From Elusimicrobia bacterium HGW-Elusimicrobia-2 (lineage in GTDB: Bacteria > CG03), in NCBI GenBank assembly GCA_002841685.1, contig PHAM01000019.1:1-30601 (forward strand): a DNA stretch of 30,601 nucleotides, given 5' to 3'. Shown here piece by piece: positions 21,587 to 29,467 of the stretch (position 1 is its first letter; each line of letters opens with the position of its first letter). A program made the position numbers and the translations under genes. The notes beneath the pieces are model-generated. The model had not been told where the DNA came from. It did no database searches and saw only the letters and a list, made by a program, of their open reading frames with translations.

Positions 21587-24085
21587 ATGCAGTCAATAAT
21601 TCTCGCGGGCGGCTTCGGCACGAGGCTCCGCCCCCTTACCATCGCCAAACCGAAACCCATGATAGATGTCGCCAACGCTCCCATAATGGAGCATGTTGTC
21701 AATCTGCTGAAAAAAAACGACTTCACCGACATAACATCCCTGCTCTACTATCAGCCCGACATAATAAAGAATTATTTCGCCGATGGAAGGAAATTCGGCG
21801 TCAACATGAGCTATGTCAAAACCGGCGCTGACCTCGGCACAGCGGGGGCCACCGGGACATGCCGCGACAAAATGAAAGGCACTTTCCTGGTGATAAGCGG
21901 CGATGTCATCTGCGATTTTGACCTCAAAAAAGCCGTGGCCTTCCATAAAAAAAGAAAAGCCCTCGCCACCATCATCCTCACGCGCGTCCCGGATCCTCTT
22001 GAGTACGGGATCGTGATAACAAAAAAAGACGGCAGGATATCCAGTTTTCTCGAAAAACCGACATGGGGAGAAGTGTTTTCCGACACCATCAACACCGGCA
22101 CCTATATTTTTGAGCCCGAGATCTTCAAATACCTTCCCGAGGGCCGTGAAATGGATTTTTCCAAAAATCTGTTCCCCCTGCTCCTTGAAAATAAAGAACG
22201 ATTTTTCGGCCACATCTGCCCCGGCTACTGGAAAGACGTGGGGAATCTCGACGAATACCTCAACAGCCATTACGACGCGATGACCGGAAAAATCAAACTC
22301 AGCATTAAATCGCGTAGGATTGTCAGAGACGGTTTCCCCGTCTGGGCGGGTAAAAACACCGTGATACCAGAAAATATCAGATTTGACGGACCCGCCATCT
22401 TCGGAGATAATGTCACGATTGAAGACGGTGCCACTATAGGCGACTCCTGTTTCGGCGACGGCTGCCGCATAGGCAAACACTCCAAAATATCCCGGAGCGT
22501 CATGCAGGCAGGTTCCGGCTGCGGCCATCACTGCGACATAAAAGAAACGATAGTGGGTTTCGGGACGAATATCTCGGAGAATGTAAAGAGCGCGCCGGGA
22601 GCGGTCATAGGCAATGACTGCGAAATAGGCGCGGGAGCGACGCTGAAAGCCCACATAAAAGTCTGGCCGCAAAAAACAGTGGAGTCGGGAGCTTTTGTGA
22701 ACAGCTCGGTGATCTGGTCCGACAGGTTTTCCAGGAATCTTTTCGGCAGCCACGGCATAAACGGCCTCGCGAACATAGAGATCACTCCCGAATTCGCCAC
22801 ACGCCTCGGAGCGGCGCTGGGCGATAAAATAGGCAAAGGCAATTATGTCCTGACCTCCCGCGACGCCAACCAGAATTCAAGGATGATAAAAAGATCCATC
22901 ATAGCGGGATTGATATCCACAGGCGTAAAAGTCGGCGACCTCAGGACCATGCCTATTCCCGTGGTGAGATACGAGAGCGGAAAGGAGGGCGAAGCCGGCG
23001 GTATTCATGTGCGAATGTCGCCCTTTGACCCGCGCATAATAGACATACTCTTCTTTGACGAGAGCGGCTGCGAAATATCCCCCGCGAAACAAAAAGCCAT
23101 AGAGCAGACTTTTTTTAAAGACGACATAAGCCGCGCCGGAACTGATGAGGTGGGTGAGATAATGCTGCCTCCGCGGGCATCCGAATATTATAGGGAAGGT
23201 TTTCTGAATAACCTCAACGAGAGCGCTATCCGGAAGAAAAGCGTTAAAATAATCTGTGACTATGCATTCTCGCCCGCCTCGCTCATTTTCCCATCTATAC
23301 TCGGACGGCTAAAAATAGAAACAATCTCCTTAAACGGCGTTCTCCATCCGCAGCGCACGAGCAAAACCCACGAGGAATTCGTGCAATCCATAGACACCGT
23401 GGCCAATGTCGTAAAATCGGTCAAAGCGGACCTGGGCGTGATGTTTGATGTGGGAGGAGAAAAAATATTTCTTGTGGACGGAAAAGGAAGGCGTATCCAT
23501 TCCCAGAAAGCCCTCCTCATCGTCCTATCTCTCGTCGGAATGTCAAAAAAGAAAGGAACAATATGCCTGCCGGTCAACTGTACCATAGAGGCAAAAAAAA
23601 TAGCAGGAAAATACGGCCTTGAAGCCCTGTCCTCAGGAGCCACGCCCCAGAGGCTGATGAGCGCCTGCAAGCAAAAAGACATAATTTTCGGCGCCGACGG
23701 CAAAGGCGGTTTTATTTTCCCGGAATTCCAGCCGAGTTTTGACGGGATGTTCAGCGTCTGCAAGATCATTGAGCTCTGCTCGGAGCTCGGCGTGAGCCTT
23801 GCCGAAATCGCGTCAAAAATAAAAGACCCCGAAATATCCGGGCGGTCCGTTTACTGCCCCTGGGAGAAAAAGGGCCTTCTGATGAGGAAACTCTCGGAAG
23901 CTTTTCCCGCGGCAAAAACCGAACTGGTGGACGGAATCAAGCTGATAGAAAAAAACTCATGGCTTCTTTTTATGCCCAACGCGGAAAAAGCCAGCTTTAA
24001 TCTCTCCTGCGAAGCTCCGTCAAAAAAAGAAGCTCTGAAAATTATAAACAAATACGCGGCCATGATTAAACAGTGGCTTAAATAA
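21587..24085 (+). CDS. Mannose-1-phosphate guanylyltransferase-type nucleotidyltransferase fused to a degenerate phosphomannomutase domain
   Basis: This is an 832-residue protein. Residues 1-235 are a sugar-1-phosphate nucleotidyltransferase with LAGGFGTRLRPLT (6-18) and KPKPM (21-25), followed by VISGDVICDFDL and NTGTYIFEPE. A left-handed beta-helix of hexapeptide repeats (about 255-365) follows, then a phosphohexomutase-like region (about 380-832). The mutase sites are altered. The Ser loop reads GGIHVRMSPFDP (471-482) instead of TASHNP. The metal loop reads FDVGGEK (620-626) instead of DxDGDR. The sugar loop reads GADGKGGF (702-709) instead of GGEESGH. The first domain should make GDP-mannose or a similar NDP-sugar. 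GGAGG stands 6 nt before ATG 21587. Confidence 0.88.
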   Translation: MQSIILAGGFGTRLRPLTIAKPKPMIDVANAPIMEHVVNLLKKNDFTDITSLLYYQPDIIKNYFADGRKFGVNMSYVKTGADLGTAGATGTCRDKMKGTFLVISGDVICDFDLKKAVAFHKKRKALATIILTRVPDPLEYGIVITKKDGRISSFLEKPTWGEVFSDTINTGTYIFEPEIFKYLPEGREMDFSKNLFPLLLENKERFFGHICPGYWKDVGNLDEYLNSHYDAMTGKIKLSIKSRRIVRDGFPVWAGKNTVIPENIRFDGPAIFGDNVTIEDGATIGDSCFGDGCRIGKHSKISRSVMQAGSGCGHHCDIKETIVGFGTNISENVKSAPGAVIGNDCEIGAGATLKAHIKVWPQKTVESGAFVNSSVIWSDRFSRNLFGSHGINGLANIEITPEFATRLGAALGDKIGKGNYVLTSRDANQNSRMIKRSIIAGLISTGVKVGDLRTMPIPVVRYESGKEGEAGGIHVRMSPFDPRIIDILFFDESGCEISPAKQKAIEQTFFKDDISRAGTDEVGEIMLPPRASEYYREGFLNNLNESAIRKKSVKIICDYAFSPASLIFPSILGRLKIETISLNGVLHPQRTSKTHEEFVQSIDTVANVVKSVKADLGVMFDVGGEKIFLVDGKGRRIHSQKALLIVLSLVGMSKKKGTICLPVNCTIEAKKIAGKYGLEALSSGATPQRLMSACKQKDIIFGADGKGGFIFPEFQPSFDGMFSVCKIIELCSELGVSLAEIASKIKDPEISGRSVYCPWEKKGLLMRKLSEAFPAAKTELVDGIKLIEKNSWLLFMPNAEKASFNLSCEAPSKKEALKIINKYAAMIKQWLK

Positions 24086-24088
24086 ATT

Positions 24089-25636
24089 TTGGCGGCGTTC
24101 CTTTTTCTGCTCATCCCGCTTGCCGTCAATCCTTTCGGGCAGGACCCCTATCTTATAAAAACAGTTTTATCAGTCGCCCTCATAAGCGCTGCGGCAGCGC
24201 AAACATTATTTCAACGAAAAAAACTGTATGCGGGAAATCTCTCACCTGTTCTTGTCATTTTTGTTCTCAGCACTTTTTTATCTCTTACGGCCGCCTCAAA
24301 CATTGATGTGGCGCTTTTAAAATTATCCGCGACAACGCCTCTTCTGCTGCTTTATTTTTTTCTTGATTCCTCCGCGCGGAACAAGGCTCTGAATTTCACA
24401 GCTTACGCCGTTATCATTGTGTGCGCGGTGGGCATAATTCAAAAAACCACTTTTCTGCTATCGGGTTCGGCGGGAGCTTTTTCCGGAAGAATATATTCAA
24501 CTCTGGGGAACCCAAATTTTCTCGCCAGCTTTCTTCTTATAAGTTTTCCGTTTTTCGCCTCGTGGGCGGATAAAAAAAATCACGGGAGTCTCGCTCTTCT
24601 GCCTTACGCATGCATACTTCTCACCCAAACCGCGGGAAGCATTCTGTCTCTTCTCGTTATTCTTGGGCTCTTCTTCGCGCGTGACAGAAAAAAAGCGAAG
24701 CTTTCATTTCCCGGCGTTCTTTTCCCTGTTCATCTGCTCATTATAATTTGCGCGCTCTTTTTATTCGGACTTTCTTCCAAGAAAATGTCAGTTCAAGAAC
24801 GGCTTTTTAAGTGGCGCTCAGGTATTGAAATTGTAAAAGAGAATCCTCTTCTGGGAGTCGGTTGGGGAGGAGTAAAAACTAATTTCGCTCTTTATCAGCA
24901 GCGGGTCAAAAGAGATTTCGCTCTCAAATCAACCTCCGAAAGTAAAATACACAACGACTATATACAAATAGCGGCGGAAAGCGGGATAATAGGTTTCCTC
25001 GCGTATGGGGCGCTTTTATTCTCAGCCCTTGCGTTCCTGAGAAAAAATAATTTTTACGCTTTTGCCGGGCTTACCGCCTTTATGCTTGATTCGGTCACGA
25101 ATTTTCCCGTTGAGCTTCCCGCTTCGCTTATGCTTCTTGCCCTGATTCTCTCTTTTGACGGCGAAAAAAATAATGTGAAAATTTCAAAAGCCGTCCCTGC
25201 GACTGCATCCGATAATGCCATTTTACACATGGCGCTTGCAATTGTCTGTTTATTTTTTTTGTTTATCAGCGTTAAAGATTTTGTCGCGGATATTTCAAGA
25301 AAAAAAGGCTATGACAGCTATGCGGTTAACGATTTCAAAAACGCAGAATCTTCCTGGCTTCTAGCCCACAGGCTCTCTCCCACGTCGGGGAAAACAGCCT
25401 ACGCCCTCGGAATGCTTTATATAAACACCAAACGTTATCCCGAAGCGATAAACATGTTTAAGAAATCAATAAAAATACGCAATTACGGCGAAGTTTACAA
25501 CAACCTCGGCAACGCTTTCTATCTCAACGACAATAATGCCGAAGCTCTCCCCGCATGGGAAAAGGCCGTTGAACTCGGATGCCCCGGAAAAGAAAATATT
25601 CAAAAAAATATAAACTCGCTCAAAAAAGAACCCTGA
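24089..25636 (+). CDS. O-antigen ligase/polymerase-like membrane protein with C-terminal TPRs
   Basis: This is a 515-residue protein with about ten membrane helices. It has the Wzy_C (PF04932) pattern: GNPNFLASFLL, then the periplasmic loop RLFKWRSGIEIVKENPLLGVG, GWGGVKTNF, and HNDYIQIAAESGIIGFLAYG. The last ~110 residues hold two to three TPR-like repeats (AYALGMLYINTKRYPEAINM, EVYNNLGNAFYLNDNNAEAL). Relatives ligate or polymerise surface glycans, or glycosylate proteins. The start is TTG (or ATT) just after the TAA of the guanylyltransferase gene, in the same reading frame and with no Shine-Dalgarno sequence. It is probably translated by coupling. It converges with the winged-helix gene; the two stop codons are 3 nt apart. 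Confidence 0.85.
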   Translation: MAAFLFLLIPLAVNPFGQDPYLIKTVLSVALISAAAAQTLFQRKKLYAGNLSPVLVIFVLSTFLSLTAASNIDVALLKLSATTPLLLLYFFLDSSARNKALNFTAYAVIIVCAVGIIQKTTFLLSGSAGAFSGRIYSTLGNPNFLASFLLISFPFFASWADKKNHGSLALLPYACILLTQTAGSILSLLVILGLFFARDRKKAKLSFPGVLFPVHLLIIICALFLFGLSSKKMSVQERLFKWRSGIEIVKENPLLGVGWGGVKTNFALYQQRVKRDFALKSTSESKIHNDYIQIAAESGIIGFLAYGALLFSALAFLRKNNFYAFAGLTAFMLDSVTNFPVELPASLMLLALILSFDGEKNNVKISKAVPATASDNAILHMALAIVCLFFLFISVKDFVADISRKKGYDSYAVNDFKNAESSWLLAHRLSPTSGKTAYALGMLYINTKRYPEAINMFKKSIKIRNYGEVYNNLGNAFYLNDNNAEALPAWEKAVELGCPGKENIQKNINSLKKEP

Positions 25637-25639
25637 TAT

Positions 25640-26659
25640 TTATTGCAGATTTGTAATCAGTTTTTTCATGTCGGATTTAAAAACCGGCATCCAGAACTCT
25701 CCTAAATACAATTTGTCGTCTGAAAGAACTCCGGGAAAACCCGCTTTTTCAATTTTCGGCCGGATTCCCCTCATCAGTTCCCGAAGTTCCGAAGACTGCA
25801 TTTCTGAATCGAGATTAAGAAAGCTCTTCTGATTTAATTTCAACCATAATTCCTCTAATGCGTTAAAAAACAAAGGCCGGTTCATCCATCCCTCTAATTT
25901 TCCGTCCAACATTAAAAATTCAGACCATTTTTTATTGTCAAGCCAGTAATGCTTTTCCCTGCCCGATGCGGTAAGCCTAACCAGACCCGACCGCTCCATA
26001 GCTACCAGTGTGTCCTGCACAGTTTTTTGGGAATAATAAGTTTCTCCCGCGATTTTGCTGGGATGCGATTCCCCTTTTGCGAGAAGATACAGTATTATCT
26101 CACTGCGCGCGTTAATGCCAAAAAGAAACCGGAGCTTCACGGTTAAACAATTATTGCTTCCTGTTTTTATGGGATCTAATTTCTTTCTTATTTCCACTTT
26201 ACCTCTAAGATAACCCTGCTTAAAAAAAACAGGGTCGTTCTTCCCGAACTGTTTCATCGTTCTGCCGTCTTTTAGAAAAAATAAACTTTCCCGCGAACCG
26301 GCTTCCGGAGATCGTGTTAAACCCTCCCATTTTAAGAATTTGTGTCTCCGCGCCATAAAAGACGCGACCGCCGAAAGAACGCTTGCACCGCTAAAATTAT
26401 AACTATTCATTATTTTCTTCAAGCGCTGGACATTAATCAGGTTGCCATTTGCGCAAAGCCAGTTTATAATCTCATCAAAAAGACGAGGGTCATACCGCGC
26501 GGCCGTGCAGCTAAAAAGAAGCAGCGCTTCCGGATCGACAATGCGGCATTCTTTATCACCCCCGTAACCGGAAACGCCGAGAACAGACCATTGCCTCCAC
26601 AGAAAAGTTAATAAGCTTTCCAGGTAAAATCCCTTAATTTTATTCAGCGATTGATTCAT
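25640..26659 (-). CDS. Winged-helix protein, partner of the nucleotidyltransferase
   Basis: This 339-residue protein has no recognised enzymatic motif. The N-terminus has an aromatic-rich helix (FYLESLLTFLWRQWSVLGVSG, about 11-31) followed by a helical region (about 35-115). A clear winged helix-turn-helix lies at about 178-240: NARSEIILYLLAKGESHPSK, then IAGETYYSQKTVQDTLVAME, a recognition helix, and the wing SGLVRLTASGREKHYWL. The C-terminus is helical. The gene is second in a two-gene unit, overlapping the nucleotidyltransferase gene by 20 bp, with GAGGA about 10 nt before its ATG. The most likely roles are repressor of the unit at the inverted repeat upstream and/or antitoxin-like partner. 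Both are inference. Confidence 0.72.
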   Translation of the reverse strand: MNQSLNKIKGFYLESLLTFLWRQWSVLGVSGYGGDKECRIVDPEALLLFSCTAARYDPRLFDEIINWLCANGNLINVQRLKKIMNSYNFSGASVLSAVASFMARRHKFLKWEGLTRSPEAGSRESLFFLKDGRTMKQFGKNDPVFFKQGYLRGKVEIRKKLDPIKTGSNNCLTVKLRFLFGINARSEIILYLLAKGESHPSKIAGETYYSQKTVQDTLVAMERSGLVRLTASGREKHYWLDNKKWSEFLMLDGKLEGWMNRPLFFNALEELWLKLNQKSFLNLDSEMQSSELRELMRGIRPKIEKAGFPGVLSDDKLYLGEFWMPVFKSDMKKLITNLQ

Positions 26660-27230
26660 AACCCAGCTTCCTCAACATATCTTTCAAAACACAGCGGAAA
26701 CCTTCTGAAGAATCATGCTTAAGCGCCCAGGCCGAGGCCTCTTTGATTTCCTCTTCCGCGGGATTCAACGCAAGTAAATCATCAACATGACGGCCGGGGC
26801 CCTGGTCAGCCGCTGCAAATAATTTTAAATGTACCTGATCATATCTGCCCAAAAAATATACTGTCAGCTTCCTGCCGTAAATGCGTTGATTCGCTCTTTG
26901 AATAAACCCTTCGGGGAGGCCCTCTTTCATGATATCTCCGGGTCCGGAATTCAGCCACTCCTCATTCATACCTAAATCATGCGCAACTTCGCATGCGGCT
27001 TTGAGAACTATTTCCGGCAAAGGGGATGATTTTCTAAAACTAAGAACGCCTTTTTTATCCGCGTTTCCCACCGCCACAACATCCACATCTTTCGTAACGC
27101 GTGATAGCAATTCTGAAATGATTAACGATGAGCCTCCGCAGACAACAAGAATTATGTGAGAAGATTTTTTTAATTCCAGCTTCTTCCCCATCAGCATTAA
27201 CGCTTTTTCTAATTGTTCTTTGCTATACAT
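26640..27230 (-). CDS. Small nucleotidyltransferase, DUF6036-like
   Basis: This is a 196-residue protein with the nucleotidyltransferase core CGGSSL (31-36) and the DVD pair (D48, D50), as in MNT/AbiEii-type enzymes. A family-typical segment near 135-155 (HLKLFAAADQGPGRHVDDLL) supplies K136, D142 and D150/D151. Related families include toxins that add nucleotides to tRNA and antitoxin MNTs that add AMP to HEPN toxins; which applies here cannot be told. Order is nucleotidyltransferase first, winged-helix second, opposite to AbiEi-AbiEii. There is no Shine-Dalgarno sequence. The start codon's first two bases lie inside the inverted repeat, so a leader hairpin sits about 12 nt before the AUG. 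Confidence 0.8.
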   Translation of the reverse strand: MYSKEQLEKALMLMGKKLELKKSSHIILVVCGGSSLIISELLSRVTKDVDVVAVGNADKKGVLSFRKSSPLPEIVLKAACEVAHDLGMNEEWLNSGPGDIMKEGLPEGFIQRANQRIYGRKLTVYFLGRYDQVHLKLFAAADQGPGRHVDDLLALNPAEEEIKEASAWALKHDSSEGFRCVLKDMLRKLGYESIAE

Positions 27231-27275
27231 AATATAAGCGATACCACTTCTGACAAGTGGTATCGCTTATATTAT
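27229..27275. repeat. Perfect 21-bp inverted repeat with 5-bp spacer (candidate operator)
   Basis: The left arm 27229-27249 and right arm 27255-27275 are perfect reverse complements around CTGAC. The arms include ATACCACTT and AAGTGGTAT. The right arm covers five of six bases of the -10 box of the nucleotidyltransferase promoter, and the left arm reaches the first two bases of its ATG. A dimer or tetramer binding here would block the promoter. Confidence 0.9.
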
Positions 27276-27298
27276 ACGCTTATTCTGATAAATGTCAA
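27271..27298 (-). promoter_or_regulatory. Consensus promoter of the nucleotidyltransferase/winged-helix unit
   Basis: TTGACA (27298-27293), a 16-nt spacer and TATAAT (27276-27271), both full consensus hexamers, lie on the minus strand. Transcription should start near 27264 inside the right arm, so the RNA would begin with a 10-bp hairpin and then the AUG. Confidence 0.85.
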
Positions 27299-27343
27299 GC
27301 GAATGAATTACATTGCAGACCCGACGCCTGGTCCGTTAAGCTC

Positions 27344-27372
27344 TTGTTTTATGTTTTTCCTTATTGTAAAAT
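27344..27372 (+). promoter_or_regulatory. trkH/ktrB promoter, predicted leaderless
   Basis: TTGTTT (27344-27349), a 17-nt spacer and TAAAAT (27367-27372). The -10 ends 6 nt before the ATG at 27379, so transcription should start at the start codon. Confidence 0.55.
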
Positions 27373-27378
27373 CCAATT

Positions 27379-28701
27379 ATGATATTTTTCGCAAAAAGGC
27401 CTGCTCTTGCCCTGATAATGAGTTTCGTCACCGCGATAGCTATCGGGACACTTCTGCTTATGCTTCCCGCCTCTACACCCAGGGGATGCGGTATCTCTTT
27501 TGTTGACGCTCTTTTCACGTCCGCTTCCGCAACCTGTGTGACAGGCCTTATAGTGCGAAGCACAGCGACGGGCTTTACCCTTTTCGGCAAAACCGTCATT
27601 CTCCTGCTGATACAGCTCGGCGGCCTCGGGCTTATGACATTTTCCGTGTCGCTTTTTCTGGCTTTCGGAAAAAAAATATCAAAAACACAGGAAGTGCTGC
27701 TTAAAGACTCCCTCAACGAAGACAGTATCCGCAGCGCCAGGGAAATACTCAATTTCCTGCTTCTCGTCACTTTCGGATCCGAAATAATAGGCGCGGTGTT
27801 TCTTTTTTTCAGTTTTCGGCAATTTTACGCCGCGGGAGAAGCCGTCAAAATGGCGGTGTTCCATTCGGTGTCGGCTTTCTGCAACGCCGGATTTTCGCTT
27901 ATTGATTCAAGCATAAGCATCTTTGCCAAAAGCCCCGGTGCCGTTATTGTGTTCTCAGCGCTGATTATAGTGGGAGGCATAGGTTTTGTTGTGCTGCTCG
28001 ACATATTTAATAACTTTACCGGAAAGGAAAAAAGATTTAAGCTGCACACACGGCTCGCCATCGTAGTCACGGCGGCGCTTCTCTTAGGCGGAACGCTGCT
28101 TTTTTATGCCTCTGAAAAAAATAACATTTTAAAAGACATGAGCTCCGGGAACAAGTGGCTGAATTCTTTTTTTCTTTCCGTCACCTCAAGAACCGCCGGA
28201 TTTAATTCCGTTGACACTGCCCTTCTTAAACCGTTCAGCAAATTCACGGCAATCGGCCTCATGTTTGTAGGCGCCTCGCCCGGCGGCACCGGAGGCGGCG
28301 TTAAGACTGTCACCTTCGCGATTATACTGCTTATAGCCGTCGGCCACATCAGGCGCCGAAGCGAAATAACCGTCGCCGGACGCACCATCCCGCCTTTTTT
28401 CGAACATCGGGCGGTCGCTATACTTGTTTATGCTTTTATAATAATTATGGCCGCCGGCGGAATTCTGCTTTATGCGGAAAATCTTCCATTTGAAGATATT
28501 ATTTTTGAAGTGGTATCGGCTTTCGGCACTGTGGGGCTGTCGGCGGGAATAACCGCCAAACTTTCTGACGCTTCAAAATACACGCTGATTGTTGTTATGT
28601 TTATGGGACGGCTGGGGCCTCTTACCATAGCTCTGGCGACAATGGGGCACAAACAGCATCTTGATATCTCTTACGCGAGCGAGCGGGTGCTGCTGGGCTG
28701 A
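27379..28701 (+). CDS. KtrB/TrkH-type potassium uptake membrane subunit
   Basis: This 440-residue protein has the fourfold membrane-pore-membrane plan of the Trk/Ktr/HKT family. The four pore-loop sequences, each with the filter Gly, are TSASATCVTGLIV (47-59), FHSVSAFCNAGFSL (about 161-174), VTSRTAGFNSVD and VSAFGTVGLSAG. The length and short N-terminus favour KtrB over TrkH. It takes up K+ in partnership with the RCK protein encoded next. No Shine-Dalgarno sequence precedes ATG 27379; the promoter position suggests a leaderless mRNA. The gene diverges from the nucleotidyltransferase unit across ~150 bp. Confidence 0.92.
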   Translation: MIFFAKRPALALIMSFVTAIAIGTLLLMLPASTPRGCGISFVDALFTSASATCVTGLIVRSTATGFTLFGKTVILLLIQLGGLGLMTFSVSLFLAFGKKISKTQEVLLKDSLNEDSIRSAREILNFLLLVTFGSEIIGAVFLFFSFRQFYAAGEAVKMAVFHSVSAFCNAGFSLIDSSISIFAKSPGAVIVFSALIIVGGIGFVVLLDIFNNFTGKEKRFKLHTRLAIVVTAALLLGGTLLFYASEKNNILKDMSSGNKWLNSFFLSVTSRTAGFNSVDTALLKPFSKFTAIGLMFVGASPGGTGGGVKTVTFAIILLIAVGHIRRRSEITVAGRTIPPFFEHRAVAILVYAFIIIMAAGGILLYAENLPFEDIIFEVVSAFGTVGLSAGITAKLSDASKYTLIVVMFMGRLGPLTIALATMGHKQHLDISYASERVLLG

Positions 28702-28724
28702 ATGGAAAAAACAGATTTTTTGTA

Positions 28725-28753
28725 TTGGCAATTATCAATTTGATTTATAGAAT
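28725..28753 (+). promoter_or_regulatory. Separate promoter of the ktrA/trkA gene
   Basis: TTGGCA (28725-28730), a 17-nt spacer and TAGAAT (28748-28753), 26 nt before the ATG. The GGGGG at 28767-28771 could serve as the ribosome site. Confidence 0.6.
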
Positions 28754-28779
28754 ATAGCCTTGAGAAGGGGGAAATAAAA

Positions 28780-29460
28780 ATGAGACAGATAGCGATTATA
28801 GGACTCGGGAGTTTCGGAAACGCTCTCGCCAAGGCGCTGGCGTCAAGCGGCGTTGAGGTCATAGCCATTGACCGCGATAAAGACCGCATAGAAGAGCTGA
28901 AGGAATATGTCACTCTCGCCGTTGCCTGCGACGCCACCGATGAAAAAACGCTGAAAAATATAGGCCTTGGCGATGTGGATCTCGCATGTGTGGCCATAGG
29001 CGAAGACGTTGAAGCCTGCCTTCTGACGTCCATACTGCTTAAGAAACTCGGCGTCCCCGCAATTTTCAGCAGGGCTGTCACTCCGATGCAGAAAGAAATA
29101 CTGAAAGCCATAGGCGTTACCCGGATTATTGAAATTGAAAATGAAATGGGCAAAGAAATCGCAAACGCCATAATCGCTCCGCGTATCCTCAAAAGAGTAT
29201 CGCTTGGTGAAAACCATTCCATGGCCGAGATAAAAGTTCCTCCGTCTTTTGTGGGAAAAAGAATTTCGGAACTGAATCTGCGTCAGAAAAACAGAATAAA
29301 CATAGTCGCCATAAAAAGAAACGTTCCTGATATTGACAAGGCAACCGGCAGCAAAACAACCAAGGAAGAAATCAACACCGTGCCAGACCCCGATACTTAT
29401 TTTGACGAGAATGACATAATTATCGTAGCCGGAACAGACAAAGATATTAAAAACATCTGA
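28780..29460 (+). CDS. KtrA/TrkA-type RCK regulatory subunit
   Basis: This is a 226-residue cytoplasmic gating ring protein. The RCK_N Rossmann domain starts IAIIGLGSFGNALAKAL (GxGxxG) with the acidic residue after the second strand in AIDRDKD, and continues to about residue 135. RCK_C (about 142-226) contains MAEIKVPPSFVGKRISEL and ends DIIIVAGTDKDIKNI. It binds nucleotides (ATP/ADP or NAD(H) in homologues) and opens the KtrB pore. It has one RCK pair, as in KtrA, whereas TrkA has two. It lies 78 nt after ktrB with its own promoter. Confidence 0.93.
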   Translation: MRQIAIIGLGSFGNALAKALASSGVEVIAIDRDKDRIEELKEYVTLAVACDATDEKTLKNIGLGDVDLACVAIGEDVEACLLTSILLKKLGVPAIFSRAVTPMQKEILKAIGVTRIIEIENEMGKEIANAIIAPRILKRVSLGENHSMAEIKVPPSFVGKRISELNLRQKNRINIVAIKRNVPDIDKATGSKTTKEEINTVPDPDTYFDENDIIIVAGTDKDIKNI

Positions 29461-29467
29461 CGCGAAA

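Noticed and set aside
21593-22753. A 386-codon open frame antisense to the guanylyltransferase gene
   Set aside because: It lies wholly opposite a gene with strong family motifs, its product shows no recognisable domain, and GC-biased codon use readily produces such long antisense frames.
28508-28518. AAGTGGTATCG inside trkH matches half of the inverted repeat at 27255-27275
   Set aside because: An 11-bp match without a facing second half, in codons for a conserved pore-loop region (EVVSAFG). Chance is the simplest explanation.
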